A stretch of 64,000 bases of DNA from Pseudomonas sp. URIL14HWK12:I12. Its GTDB lineage: Bacteria > Pseudomonadota > Gammaproteobacteria > Pseudomonadales > Pseudomonadaceae. Below the pieces are notes generated by a model. The model did no database searches. It was not told the DNA's origin and was given only the letters and a program-made list of their open reading frames with translations. Made by a program: the position numbers and the translations under genes. Location of the stretch: NCBI RefSeq assembly GCF_003097135.1, contig NZ_QEQL01000008.1, positions 124,001 to 188,000 on the forward strand, written 5' to 3'. Of the stretch, positions 26,807-37,400 are shown piece after piece; the first letter of the stretch is position 1, and the number at the start of each line of letters is the position of its first letter.

Positions 26807-28420
26807 TCAGCCTGCTGCGACCACGCAATTGCGCCCGGCCGCCTTGGCTCGGTACAACGCTTCATCGGCCAGCGACGCCATGGTCAGGCTATCGACCCCC
26901 TCGCTCAACTGAACTATGCCTGCGCTGAAGGTGCAGTGCAGCTCGTCGGGCATGCCAGGGTAGAGAATTTCGGCGAATCGCTCGCGGATGTCGTTGAGCG
27001 CGGCGCAGGCCGAGGGCAGGTCGGTATCGGCCATCACGATGGCGAACTCCTCGCCCCCATAGCGGCCGATCAAGTCGGTCTTGCGCAGGCGCTGGCGCAG
27101 GAACAAGGCCAGGCTTTTGATCACACGGTCGCCCATGGGGTGGCCATAGGTGTCATTGACCCTCTTGAAATGGTCCAGGTCGAGCATGGCAAAGCAAAGC
27201 GGGGTGGTGCTGCGGCGTGCGGTGAAGCAGGCGTCCTCCAGCTCACGCAGGATGTGGGTGTGGTTGTACAGGCCCGTGAGCCCGTCGCGCACCATCCGCG
27301 CCCGTAGCTCGCGGGCACGCTCGGCGCGTGTGCGCACCGCGCTGATCAATTGGCGTGAACGCACAGGTTTGACCAGGAAGTCATCCGCGCCTTCGCTGAG
27401 TGCGTCGAGCTGTTTGTCCAGGTCGTTTTCGGTCGAGAGGTAAATGATGGGTAGGCCCAGGTAACGCTCGTTCTGGCGGATTACCCGGGCCAGCTCCGGG
27501 CCCGAGCAGACGGGCATGTAAAGGTCCAACAGCACCAGGTCTGGCTGGAAATCCGCAAGCTCGGCCATCGTGCGCATCGGGTCGCTTAGGCTGCGCGTGA
27601 GAATGCCGGCGTTGTTGAGCATGCGCTCGCTATTCATGGCCTGGGCGCGCGAGTCGTCGATCACCAGCACGCGATAAGGTTCGAAACGCACCACTCGAGT
27701 CAGCCGCTGAAGGCGCTCGAGCAGTGCCCAGGCTTCGAGATTGCCCGTGAAGAAATCAAGGCCGCCGCTACGTACCGCAGCCAGCCGGGTGGGCGTATCG
27801 GCCGGTTGCTGGCTGAAGAACAGCAAGGGCACCGGTGAGGCCAGGCTGTCCTGAATTTCAGCGGCAAGCCCCAGGCCGCCGCCGATACCGTGAAAGTCCA
27901 CGTCCACCACCATCGCTGAGGGTTGCGCATGGGCCAGCGCCTGCCTGGCAGCCAAGGGGCTGGCCAGGGCGATGGCGTCCAGCCCAAAGGACCCCAGCTG
28001 GCGCGCCAGGCGCTCGGCCGCGTCCTGGCTGGACAGCATCAGGTAGACCGGGCCGGGCCGGTGGGGTAAAGGCGGGCATTCGAGGGTGTCGCCATGGCGC
28101 AGGCTGCTTCGGGCGAGCTTGTTCATCAGGCGATCGAGGTCTTCCAGGGTCTCCTGGCTCAACCGCCCTGAATTGCCAAGCAGCCGCGCCAGGCAATCAC
28201 TCAGCGACATCGACAGCAGCAACTGTTCGACCTGTTGCAAGCGCTCGGCACTGCGCCCCAGGCGCTCATTGGCGTCGCGCAGCTGTGCCAGGTCAACAGG
28301 GCTCCAGCCGCGTTCGCCCAGGCGTTGCCAGATCGCCAGAATCTCCCTCGCCTGGTTGGCCAGCCGTTGCGCAAGATGCCGGTGCAGGCGATCGCGCGTG
28401 GTGTCTTCGAGCAAATGCAT
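26807..28420 (-). CDS. gcbA: Diguanylate cyclase GcbA with two receiver-like domains
   Basis: This 537-residue protein has an N-terminal helical region (1-120) and a degenerate receiver (about 125-240, lacking the acidic pair and the conserved lysine but keeping D in VVDVD). A good receiver follows (VLVIDDSRAQ, acceptor in LVLLDLYMP, KPV near 347), then a GGDEF domain with GGEEF at 455-459. It should make cyclic-di-GMP. RKTD five residues before GGEEF is a standard inhibitory I-site. The layout and position beside dsbD match GcbA/AdcA (PA4843), which promotes attachment in P. fluorescens and dispersion in P. aeruginosa. Confidence 0.88.
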   Translation of the reverse strand: MHLLEDTTRDRLHRHLAQRLANQAREILAIWQRLGERGWSPVDLAQLRDANERLGRSAERLQQVEQLLLSMSLSDCLARLLGNSGRLSQETLEDLDRLMNKLARSSLRHGDTLECPPLPHRPGPVYLMLSSQDAAERLARQLGSFGLDAIALASPLAARQALAHAQPSAMVVDVDFHGIGGGLGLAAEIQDSLASPVPLLFFSQQPADTPTRLAAVRSGGLDFFTGNLEAWALLERLQRLTRVVRFEPYRVLVIDDSRAQAMNSERMLNNAGILTRSLSDPMRTMAELADFQPDLVLLDLYMPVCSGPELARVIRQNERYLGLPIIYLSTENDLDKQLDALSEGADDFLVKPVRSRQLISAVRTRAERARELRARMVRDGLTGLYNHTHILRELEDACFTARRSTTPLCFAMLDLDHFKRVNDTYGHPMGDRVIKSLALFLRQRLRKTDLIGRYGGEEFAIVMADTDLPSACAALNDIRERFAEILYPGMPDELHCTFSAGIVQLSEGVDSLTMASLADEALYRAKAAGRNCVVAAG

Positions 28421-28679
28421 AGGCCAGCGACCGTGCCGAGGCGACGTGAAAGTGATGGCTCCATGCTATCACTCATTTCCATTACATTTGCGCCCGTGCG
28501 TCATGTTCTTCTGCTGTGAGCCCAGCGCTGCGACGGACGGAACCGGGGCAATGAGTGTCGCTCAAGGTCAGGCTCAGGCCGCCGCCGATGCTTTATCATG
28601 TGACTTGCTCGGCCGGCTGCACCTTGAGCGGGCAGCGCGGTCGAAGTTTGTTGAATTCGCACAGCACAAGGACCACGCC

Positions 28680-29822
28680 ATGCTGGACTGGAAAAAGCGC
28701 ACGGGCAAAGCGGATGCCCCCACTGATACCGCCGCAGGCGCTTCGGCGAACACCTCGGGCGACGCATCGGCCAAGGCATCTGCAAACAGCCGCCGCGCCA
28801 ACAGGGCGGGGCAGCCACAAGGCCGCCACTGGAAAGCCCTGTTGCTGAGCCGCGCGGTGCTGGGCGTGGTGGGCCTGTACCTGTTGGCCGCCATTGGGCT
28901 GGGCATCTATTGGAGCCGGGAGCCTGCACTGTTTCAAGTTCAGCAGAACGCTCAGGCCCACGCCCAGCGCGATGGCCGGCAAATGGTGGTGGGTTACACC
29001 ACGGTCGAAACCCTCAAGACCATCAGCCAGACGCTGCTCGACAAGCCAGGTGGCTACCTTTCCAACGACCGCTTCCCGCCAGGGCTATGGCTCGACAACA
29101 TGCCTAGCTGGGAATATGGCGTCCTGGTGCAGGTGCGCGATATGAGCCGGGCGCTGCGCAAGGATTTCTCGCGCTCGCAGTCGCAGTCCACCGAAGACGG
29201 TGACCTTGCCCAGGCCGAGCCGCGCTTTAATTTCGACAACCGCAGCTGGATGTTCCCCTCCAGTGAGTCGGAGTTCCAGCGCGGTATCGACCTGCTCGAC
29301 AATTACGAGAAGCGGCTGAGCTCGCCCGAGCAGAAGAGCGCCTTCTTCTATACCCGCGCCGACAACCTTAATAACTGGTTGGGCGATGTATCCACACGCC
29401 TGGGCTCGATGTCGCAGCGGCTTTCGGCAAGCGTCGGCCGTGTAAAGCTGAACGCCGCTTCCAAGACCGACACCGTGGTGGCCGGCCAGGCGGCACCTGT
29501 GGAAGAAGAATATGAAGAAACCCCATGGCTGAAGATCGACAATGTGTTCTACGAGTCGCGCGGCCAGGCCTGGGCGTTGTCGCTGCTGTTGCGTGCCGTT
29601 GAAGTGGATTTCGCCGACGTGCTGGCCAAGAAGAACGCCACCGTCAGCGTACGCCAGATCATTCGCGAGCTGGAGGCTGCTCAGGAGCCACTGTGGAGCC
29701 CGATGGTGCTCAACGGCAGTGGCTATGGCATTTTCGCCAACCATTCGCTGGTGATGGCCAACTACTTGTCGCGGGCCAACGCGGCAGTGCTGGACCTGCG
29801 CCAACTGTTGTCGCAAGGCTGA
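28680..29822 (+). CDS. DUF2333 inner-membrane protein
   Basis: This 380-residue DUF2333 protein has a basic, alanine/serine-rich cytoplasmic tail (1-50), one membrane helix (AVLGVVGLYLLAAIGLGIYW, about 60-80) and a large periplasmic part. Conserved-looking stretches are TVETLKTISQTLLDKPGGYLSND, WLDNMPSWEYGVLVQVRD and FYESRGQAWALSLLLRAVEVDF. The function is unknown; it is conserved in Pseudomonas. I chose the ATG at 28680 rather than a much longer open frame from 28086, because that extension overlaps gcbA. The gene starts a plus-strand run with the Nudix gene three bases after its stop. Confidence 0.85.
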   Translation: MLDWKKRTGKADAPTDTAAGASANTSGDASAKASANSRRANRAGQPQGRHWKALLLSRAVLGVVGLYLLAAIGLGIYWSREPALFQVQQNAQAHAQRDGRQMVVGYTTVETLKTISQTLLDKPGGYLSNDRFPPGLWLDNMPSWEYGVLVQVRDMSRALRKDFSRSQSQSTEDGDLAQAEPRFNFDNRSWMFPSSESEFQRGIDLLDNYEKRLSSPEQKSAFFYTRADNLNNWLGDVSTRLGSMSQRLSASVGRVKLNAASKTDTVVAGQAAPVEEEYEETPWLKIDNVFYESRGQAWALSLLLRAVEVDFADVLAKKNATVSVRQIIRELEAAQEPLWSPMVLNGSGYGIFANHSLVMANYLSRANAAVLDLRQLLSQG

Positions 29823-29825
29823 CCG

Positions 29826-30365
29826 ATGCCGCTGAGCGAACGGGAAGCGGCCCACCGGGCTGCTTCCGACGCCGAACGTATCGCCTGGGTCGATGAGCAT
29901 GACCGCCTGCTGGGTGCGCTGCCCCGAGCGGAACTGCGCGACCGCGGGCTGATCGGCCGCGGCACGTTCATCTTGTTGTTCAACGGGGCTGGCGAGCTGT
30001 GTGTGCAGCAGCGCACGTTGAGCAAGGCGGTATACCCCGGTTACTGGGACGTTGCAGCCGGCGGGATGGTGCAGGCCGATGAGAGTTACGCGTTGTCGGC
30101 GGCCCGTGAGCTGGAGGAGGAGCTCGGCGTGTCAGGCGTGGTGCTCAATGAGCACGGCCGCTTTCTGTTCAGCGGGCCGGGTAATCGGCTCTGGTGCGCA
30201 GTTTTTTCCGCCTGCTGGGACGGGCCGCTGCGGTTGCAGCCCGAAGAGATCAGCCAAGCGCGTTTCATGACCCTGCGCCAGATCGAACAACGCGCCCCTA
30301 ACGAGCCCTGGTGCCCCGATTCGCTGCTGGCGCTGGAGCGCTATCTCGCCTCCAAGGTCGCATAA
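29826..30365 (+). CDS. Nudix hydrolase (YfcD-like)
   Basis: This 179-residue protein has a complete Nudix box: GGMVQADESYALSAARELEEELGV (G-x5-E-x7-REUxEExGU). It binds magnesium to hydrolyse a nucleoside-diphosphate-linked compound. The N-terminal part (DEHDRLLGALPRAELRDRGLIGRGTFIL) resembles the isopentenyl-diphosphate-isomerase-like YfcD group. The exact substrate is not readable. It begins three bases after the DUF2333 gene, so the two are probably co-transcribed. Confidence 0.9.
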   Translation: MPLSEREAAHRAASDAERIAWVDEHDRLLGALPRAELRDRGLIGRGTFILLFNGAGELCVQQRTLSKAVYPGYWDVAAGGMVQADESYALSAARELEEELGVSGVVLNEHGRFLFSGPGNRLWCAVFSACWDGPLRLQPEEISQARFMTLRQIEQRAPNEPWCPDSLLALERYLASKVA

Positions 30366-30458
30366 AGCCGGCAAAATGCCGCGATTGTGTACTTAGCAGT
30401 GGCCGGCTTTGCCGTTAAACTGCGCGGCCTTACACCTGTCAACGCGCAAGGGGCGCCG

Positions 30459-30830
30459 ATGGCCAACAAAGCCTCATCCTTCGCGGCCCTGGGCGGCCTC
30501 GTCTACTCCACCGACAGCGGCCGGCATTGCCCCGATTGCGGCAAGCCGGTGGCCGAGTGCATCTGTGGCCAACCGCAGGTGCCCGACGGCGACGGTATCT
30601 GCCGCGTACGCCGTGAAACCAAAGGCCGTGGGGGCAAAACCGTCACCACGGTCAGTGGCGCGCCTTTGGCCGGAGAGGCCCTCAAGGCGCTCGCCACGTC
30701 TCTGAAGAAGCGTTGCGGCACCGGCGGTGCCCTCAAGGATGGGGTGATCGAGATTCAGGGCGATCATGTTGACGTGCTATTGGCCGAGCTGGCCAAGCAG
30801 GGGCTCAAGGCCAAGAAGGCCGGCGGCTGA
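30459..30830 (+). CDS. yciH: Translation initiation factor Sui1/YciH family protein
   Basis: This 123-residue protein belongs to the bacterial homologues of eukaryotic eIF1. It has a small cysteine cluster (CPDCGKPVAECICG, about 24-37) and the SUI1 core (KGRGGKTVTTVSGAPL, KKRCGTGGALKDGVIEIQGDH). The bacterial protein associates with the small ribosomal subunit, but its role is poorly known. An in-frame upstream start at 30387 would add 24 unconserved residues; the ATG at 30459 gives the family start MANKASSFAALGGLVYSTD. Confidence 0.93.
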   Translation: MANKASSFAALGGLVYSTDSGRHCPDCGKPVAECICGQPQVPDGDGICRVRRETKGRGGKTVTTVSGAPLAGEALKALATSLKKRCGTGGALKDGVIEIQGDHVDVLLAELAKQGLKAKKAGG

Positions 30831-30953
30831 AGCAACCTTGGGGCAGCGCCTGGGGTCTACCCAATGGCCTGCCCGACATGCACAGGGTAATTCTGTTATT
30901 CCCCGCGCGGCGCGTGCCGCAGCGGGGCCTTGGACCTGATACAGGGGGCTTCG

Positions 30954-32867
30954 ATGTCCGTACGACGCACACGCAAAGACGATGGCAGCCAGTGGACCGT
31001 GGCCGACAGCCGTGGGGTCTATGGCATTCGGCACTGGGGTGCCGGCTATTTCGCGATCAACGAGGCCGGGCGCGTGGAAGTGCGCCCCAATGGGCCGGAT
31101 AGCCAACCGATCGACCTTTACGACCAGGTCAACGAACTGTGCAAAAGCGGCCTGTCGCTGCCACTGCTGGTGCGGTTCCCCGATATTCTCCAGCACCGGG
31201 TGCGAGCGCTCACGGGGGCCTTCGACGACAACATCGCGCGGTTGGGCTATCAGAGCGCCTACACCGCGCTGTACCCGATCAAGGTCAACCAGCAGGAAGC
31301 GGTGGTGGAGAACATCATCGCTACGCAGAACGTTTCCATTGGCCTAGAGGCCGGCTCCAAGCCCGAGCTGCTCGCCGTGCTGGCGCTGGCGCCCAAGGGT
31401 GGCACCATCGTCTGCAACGGCTACAAGGACCGCGAGTTCATCCGCCTGGCCCTGATCGGTCAGAAGCTCGGCCACAGCGTGTTCATCGTGATCGAGAAGG
31501 AGTCCGAGGTCGGGCTGGTGATCGAGGAGGCCACTGAGCTTAAAGTGCAGCCGCAGATCGGCCTGCGCGTGCGGTTGTCGTCGCTTTCATCGAGCAAGTG
31601 GGCCGATACCGGTGGTGAGAAGTCCAAGTTCGGCCTGTCGGCGGCCCAGTTGATCTCCGTGGTCGATCGGTTTCGCGCCGCTGGGCTGGAGCAGGGCATT
31701 CGCCTGCTGCACTTTCACATGGGGTCGCAGATCGCCAACCTGGCCGACTACCAGCAGGGTTTCAAAGAGGCGATTCGCTATTACGGCGAGCTGCGCGCCC
31801 TCGGCCTGCCCATGGACCACATCGACGTGGGCGGCGGCCTGGGTGTGGATTACGACGGCACCCACTCGCGCAATGCCAGTTCCATCAACTACGACATCGA
31901 CGATTACGCCGGTGTGGTGGTGGGCATGCTCAAGGAATTCTGCGATGCGCAGGGCATCCCGCACCCGCACATCTTCTCCGAAAGTGGCCGGGCGCTGACC
32001 GCGCACCATGCCATGTTGGTGATGCAGGTGACCGATGTGGAGCGCCACAACGACGCCCCGCCGGAACTGCCCAGCCGCGACGAGCTACCGCCGACGCTGC
32101 AATGGCTGGCCGACCTGCTGGGGCCGGTCGATCCGGAAATGGTCACCGAAATCTACTGGCGTGCCACCCATTACCTGGGCGACATCGCGGCTCAGTACGC
32201 CGATGGCAAGGTCACGCTGGCGCAGAAGGCCCTGGCCGAGCAGTGCTACTTTGCCGTGTGCCGCAAGCTGCACAACATGCTCAAGGCGCGGCAACGTTCG
32301 CACCGAGTGATCCTGGACGAGCTCAACGACAAACTGGCCGACAAGTACATCTGCAACTTCTCGGTGTTCCAGAGCCTGCCCGACACGTGGGCGATCGACC
32401 AAGTGCTGCCGATTTTGCCGCTGCACCGGCTCGATGAAGAGCCGGTGCGCCGCGCGGTGCTGCAAGACCTGACCTGCGACTCGGACGGCAAGATCAAGCA
32501 GTACGTTGACGAGCAAAGCATCGAGACCAGCTTGCCGGTGCACCCGGTGAACCCGGGCGAGGACTACCTGCTGGGCGTGTTCCTGGTGGGCGCTTACCAA
32601 GAGATTCTCGGGGACATGCACAACCTGTTCGGTGACACCGACTCGGTGAACATCTACCAGACCCCGAGCGGCAGCGTGTACCACGCCGGCATCGAGACCC
32701 ACGACACCATCGAGGACATGCTGCGCTACGTGCACCTTTCGCCTGAAGAGCTGATGACGCATTACCGCGACAAGGTCGCCAGTGCGCAGATCAGCGCGCG
32801 CGAGCGCACGCAGTATCTGGATGCACTTCGATTGGGGCTGACGCGGTCGTCTTATCTGTCGCCTTGA
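30954..32867 (+). CDS. speA: Biosynthetic arginine decarboxylase
   Basis: SpeA decarboxylates arginine to agmatine, the entry to putrescine and spermidine synthesis. The 637-residue fold-type III PLP enzyme has the PLP-lysine region [17 protein letters not shown] (about residue 108), [27 protein letters not shown] and the C-terminal [14 protein letters not shown] with the catalytic cysteine. I chose the ATG at 30954; a shorter-spaced upstream in-frame start at 30930 adds eight residues. A GC-rich inverted repeat lies just upstream (CCCCGCGCGGCG near 30902). Confidence 0.96.
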   Translation: MSVRRTRKDDGSQWTVADSRGVYGIRHWGAGYFAINEAGRVEVRPNGPDSQPIDLYDQVNELCKSGLSLPLLVRFPDILQHRVRALTGAFDDNIARLGYQSAYTALYPIKVNQQEAVVENIIATQNVSIGLEAGSKPELLAVLALAPKGGTIVCNGYKDREFIRLALIGQKLGHSVFIVIEKESEVGLVIEEATELKVQPQIGLRVRLSSLSSSKWADTGGEKSKFGLSAAQLISVVDRFRAAGLEQGIRLLHFHMGSQIANLADYQQGFKEAIRYYGELRALGLPMDHIDVGGGLGVDYDGTHSRNASSINYDIDDYAGVVVGMLKEFCDAQGIPHPHIFSESGRALTAHHAMLVMQVTDVERHNDAPPELPSRDELPPTLQWLADLLGPVDPEMVTEIYWRATHYLGDIAAQYADGKVTLAQKALAEQCYFAVCRKLHNMLKARQRSHRVILDELNDKLADKYICNFSVFQSLPDTWAIDQVLPILPLHRLDEEPVRRAVLQDLTCDSDGKIKQYVDEQSIETSLPVHPVNPGEDYLLGVFLVGAYQEILGDMHNLFGDTDSVNIYQTPSGSVYHAGIETHDTIEDMLRYVHLSPEELMTHYRDKVASAQISARERTQYLDALRLGLTRSSYLSP

Positions 32868-32896
32868 GGGGGGGCAGGGCGTCGCCGGGTAGATTG

Positions 32897-33002
32897 CACG
32901 TCGCCCGGCAAGCCGGCCTCCCACTGGAGTTCAGCCTGTGGTAGGGCAGCACGTCGCCCGGCGAGCCAGCCTCCCACTGAAGTTCAGCCCGTGGGAGGGC
33001 GG
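32897..33002. repeat. Tandem REP-like repeat (two copies, 52-base period)
   Basis: Two adjacent copies (32897-32948 and 32949-33002) differ at only about seven positions. Each contains GCACGTCGCCCGGC, then GCCTCCCACTG, AGTTCAGCC and GTGG-AGGGC. The GCCTCCCAC and GTGGGAGGGC parts are an inverted repeat, so each copy can form a hairpin, as in Pseudomonas REP elements. They lie between the convergent speA and MATE gene ends. Confidence 0.75.
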
Positions 33003-33033
33003 CTTGCCGCGCGATGCTTGCTCAAGCGCCAAG

Positions 33034-34368
33034 TCAAACCCAGCGCTTGTGCACATCCAGCCGCCACGCCACCCATCCCAGGGTGATGCCTCGCAGGGCC
33101 ATGAACCACAGAAAACTGATCCACAACCCATGGTTGCCCAGGCCCATCGTTGCCAGCGCAACGGGCGCCGCCAGCGCCACGCTCGCCAGCATGGTGTTGC
33201 GCATTTCCCGCGCCCGGGTGGCGCCGATGAACAGCCCGTCCAGCAGGTAACTCCATACTGCTACCAGAGGCAGCAGCGCCAGGTATGGCAGGTACGCACC
33301 CGCCGCTTCGCGCACGCTGGGGATGTCTGTCTGCAAGGTAATGAACGGGCCGCCAGCAACCAGGAAGAACAGCGCAAAGGCGATACTTGCCAGCAACGAC
33401 CAGCCAGCACTGACCACCAGCGCTCGACGCAAGCCGGTGCGGTCGCGCGCGCCGATGGCATGGCCGCACAGGGCTTCTACCGCATGGGCCAAGCCGTCCA
33501 GCGCCTGCGCGGTCAGCACCAGGCCATTGAGCAACAGGGCATTGGCCGCCACCGTCGCGTCGCCAAGGCGCGCGCCCTGCACCGTGATCAGAAAGAAAAC
33601 CCCTTGTAGCGCCAGGCTACGCAGGAAGATATCCCGATTCACTGCCAGCAGCGGCCTCCAGCTCGCCCAGCGCCTGAGCGGCGCCCAGGCCAATTGCCCG
33701 GGCCAGGCGCGCAGGGCCGGCCGCGCCAGGGCCAGGCCCAGCACGAGGGCGGCCCACTCGGCCACCACCGACGCCCAGGCAGACCCCTGAACCCCCCAGC
33801 CCAGCCCGAGCACCAGGTAGAGGTTGAGCACGATGTTCAAGCCATTGGTACTGAGCATGATCCACAGCGGCGCGCGGGCGTTGCCGGTGCCCAGGAACCA
33901 GCCCGTCAGCGCATAGCCGCCCAGTGTGGCCGGGAGCGCCATCAAACGGATGTACAGGAATGCCAGGGCGCTTTGCTCGAGCGCCGCGCTGGGGTTCATC
34001 CACAGCAGCGCCCAGCTGGCCAGTGGCACCGCCAGCGCCCCCAGTAACAGCGAGAACGCCAACGCCAGCGCCAGGCCCTGCGCCAGGATCTGCCGCAATG
34101 CCGTGCCGTCTCCACGGCCGGCGGCCTGGGCAGTGAAACCGGTGGCGCCCATCCGTAGAAAGCCGAACGCCCAGGCCAGCAGGTTGAACAGGCTCGCGCC
34201 CACCGCCACGGCGCCCAGCTGGTGGGCGTGAGGCAGATGGCCGATCACCGCGCTGTCTACCAGGGCGACCAGGGGCACCGAGATGTTGGAAAGAATCATG
34301 GGCGCCGCAAGGGCCCAGACTCGGCGGTGCGTAGGGCGGTGCTGCCAGTCCTGGTACATGAAATTCAT
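33034..34368 (-). CDS. MATE-family efflux protein (DinF type)
   Basis: This 444-residue, 12-segment membrane protein belongs to the MATE family, which exports drugs or metabolites using sodium or proton gradients. It has the MATE start (ALAAPMILSNISVPLVALVDSAVIGHL) and GTGNARAPLWIMLSTNGLNIVLNLYLV, which is typical of the DinF branch. The ATG at 34368 gives MNFMYQDWQHRPTHRRVWALAAP; another ATG lies three codons in. The longer frame from 34542 is a chance extension over the promoter region. Substrate unknown. Confidence 0.9.
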   Translation of the reverse strand: MNFMYQDWQHRPTHRRVWALAAPMILSNISVPLVALVDSAVIGHLPHAHQLGAVAVGASLFNLLAWAFGFLRMGATGFTAQAAGRGDGTALRQILAQGLALALAFSLLLGALAVPLASWALLWMNPSAALEQSALAFLYIRLMALPATLGGYALTGWFLGTGNARAPLWIMLSTNGLNIVLNLYLVLGLGWGVQGSAWASVVAEWAALVLGLALARPALRAWPGQLAWAPLRRWASWRPLLAVNRDIFLRSLALQGVFFLITVQGARLGDATVAANALLLNGLVLTAQALDGLAHAVEALCGHAIGARDRTGLRRALVVSAGWSLLASIAFALFFLVAGGPFITLQTDIPSVREAAGAYLPYLALLPLVAVWSYLLDGLFIGATRAREMRNTMLASVALAAPVALATMGLGNHGLWISFLWFMALRGITLGWVAWRLDVHKRWV

Positions 34369-34468
34369 CGGTTTATTCAGGTTGATTGATTTTACGCGGC
34401 CGCCAGTAAAAAGATCTTCCCATGAGATATAGTTGCCGCCGTTTTGGTACCAGCCTGAAGAGGGATTC

Positions 34469-37400
34469 ATGTTCAACAAGGGATTGTTGCTGGTGTGCGC
34501 ACTGGCGCTGCTCAGTGCTTGCGATTCGTCCAGCTCCGGCAAGCCGCCTGCAAAGGCCCAGACCCCGGTCGCCGCTCAGGCCCAGGTGCCCGAAGGCAAG
34601 CCGGCTGCGGCGCCAGCCGATACTGCCGCGCTGGCCAAGCGATATGCCAACCGTGACCTGGCGGTTTCCGACGTTTCGGAAGTGCAGCTCGATGGCGCAA
34701 GCGCCCTTTCGGTCACCTTCAGCGTGCCGCTCGATCCCAAGGCCGATTACGCCAGCCACCTGCACCTGGTCGATACCGTCAGCGGCAAGGTCGATGGTGC
34801 GTGGGAGCTCTCCGACAATCTCATGGAGGCGCACCTGCGCCACCTGGAGCCCAAGCGCAAGCTGGTGCTGACCGTCGACGCCGGCTTGCGCGCGGTCAAT
34901 GGCAAGGCACTGCCCAGTGAATACTCCGCGCGCCTGGAAACCCGCGACCTGCAAGCCACCGTAGGCTTCGCCAGCCGTGGCTCGCTGCTGCCCACCCGGC
35001 TCGCCGAGGGCCTGCCGGTGATCGCGCTCAACGTCGACCGTGTAGACGTAGACTTCTTCCGCATCAAGCCCGAGCAGGTGCCGGCCTTTCTCGCCCGCTG
35101 GGGGCGTGGCAGCGCACTGGAGTACTACGAATCCAAGGACCTGCTGGGCATGGCCGAGCTGGTCTATACCGGCCGTTTCGACCTCAACCCTGCACGCAAC
35201 ACCCGTGAGAACCTCATGCTGCCGCTCTCGGGCGTCAAGCCTCTGCAGGAAACCGGCCTGTACCTGGCGGTGATGCATGCCGCCGGCACCTACAACTACT
35301 CGCAGCCTGCGACTTTGTTCAGCCTGAGCGACATCGGCCTCTCGGCTCACCGCTACCAGAAACGCCTGGACGTGTTCACCCAGGCCCTGGAAGGCGGCAA
35401 GGCCCTGGGCGGGGTGGAGGTGGAACTGCTCGACGCCGAAGGCCATTCCCTGGCCCTGGGCAAGACCGACAGCGACGGCCACGCGCAGCTGCCCTTGGGG
35501 CCCAAGGCCGATGTGCTGCTGGCGCGCCAGGACGGCCAGACCAGCCTGTTGCGCTTGAACAGCGCTGCGCTCGACCTTGCCGAATTCGACATCGCCGGCC
35601 CTGCCGCACACCCGCTTCAGTTCTTCGTGTTCGGCCCGCGCGACCTCTACCGCCCTGGCGAAACCGTGCTGATCAATGGCCTGCTGCGCGACAGCGACGG
35701 CAAGCCGACCAAAGCGCAACCGATCACCGTGGAAGTGCGCAAGCCCGACGACCAGGTCAGCCGCAAGTTCGTCTGGGAGGCAGGCGACAACGGCCTGTTC
35801 CAGTACGCGCTACCCCTGGCGGGGGAAGCCCCGACCGGGCGCTGGCAGTTGCTGTTCGACCTGGGCGACGGCCGCCCGCAGGTGTATGAATTCCAGGTCG
35901 AAGACTTCCTCCCCGAGCGCATGGCGCTCGAACTCAAGGGCAGCGACACCCCCATCGCGCCGGCCGACACCGCGCAGATCATGGTCGAAGGCCGCTACCT
36001 GTACGGAGCACCCGCCTCGGGCAACCGCCTGAGCGGGCAGATCTACGTGCGCCCTCTGCGCGAGGCAGTGCCCGCGTTGCCGGGCTATGAGTTCGGTTCG
36101 ATCACCGAAGAGCAGCTCAAGCAGGACCTGGAGCTGGAAGAAAGCGCGCTGGGCGATGACGGCACCGCCCAGATCGATATCGAAAGCCAGTGGGCCGAGG
36201 CGCAGTCGCCGCTGCAGATCATCGTCCAGGCCAGTTTGCAGGAGGCCGGAGGCCGCCCGATCACTCGCACCTTCAAGCAACCGGTATGGCCGGCTGAGCG
36301 CCTGCCGGGCATCCGCCCGCTGTTCAGTGCAAGTGGCAGTGATGAATACAGCGAAGAAGACGACACCGACGCCATGCCGCACATCGATGGCGATGGCCCC
36401 GCCGAATTCGAGATCCTGGTCGCCGACCCCGAAGGCCACAAGCTTGCAGCCAAGGGGGTGAAGGTCCGGCTGATCCGCGAGCGTCGCGATTACTACTGGA
36501 ACTACTCCGACAGCGACGGCTGGAGCTACAACTACAACGCCAAGTACCTGAACCTGAGCGAAGACCGCTACGACATCGCCAAGGACGGTACCGTGAAGGT
36601 CAACTTCCCGGTGGAGTGGGGCCCGTACCGGGTTGAAGTCGAAGACCCGGAAACCGGGATGGTCAGCAGCCTGCGCTTCTGGGCCGGCTATGCCTGGCAG
36701 GACAACACCGACGGCGGAGCGGTACGCCCCGATCAGGTCAAGCTCGCCCTCGACAAACCCGCCTATGCCGATGGCGAGACGGCCACCGTGACCGTCACTC
36801 CACCGGCGGCCGGCAAAGGCTATCTGATGGTCGAATCCGCCGAAGGCCCGTTGTGGTGGCAAGAGATCGACGTACCCGCCGAGGGCAAGGCGTATTCGGT
36901 GAAAATTGACCCGAAATGGCAGCGCCATGACCTCTACCTGAGCGCCCTGGTGGTCCGCCCTGGCGAGCGCAAGGCCAATGTCACGCCCAAACGTGCCGTG
37001 GGCTTGCTGCACCTGCCGCTGGACCGCAACGCACGCAAGCTGGCGGTGAACCTCGACGCACCTTCGACCATGCGGCCCAAGCAGCCGCTGAAGGTGAAAG
37101 TGGCTGTTAAAAATGCTGATGGCAGCCCGGCCAAGCAAGCTTACGTACTGGTGTCGGCGGTGGATGTGGGCATTCTCAACATCACCAATTTCGCCACCCC
37201 CGATCCGTTCACCGGCATGTATGGCCGCAAAGCCTACGGGGCCGACCAGTTGGATGTGTATGGCCAGTTGATCGAGGGCGGTGGCCGCGTGGCAAGCCTG
37301 GCCTTCGGCGGCGACGCCGGCATGGCCAAGGGCGGCAAGCGCCCGGATACCAGCGTAACCATCGTCGCCCAGCAGGCCGTGCCGGTGCAGCTCGATGCCA

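Noticed and set aside
28086-28679. Amino-terminal extension of the DUF2333 gene
   Set aside because: It overlaps gcbA on the opposite strand; the protein starting at 28680 has the natural cytoplasmic tail and single membrane helix.
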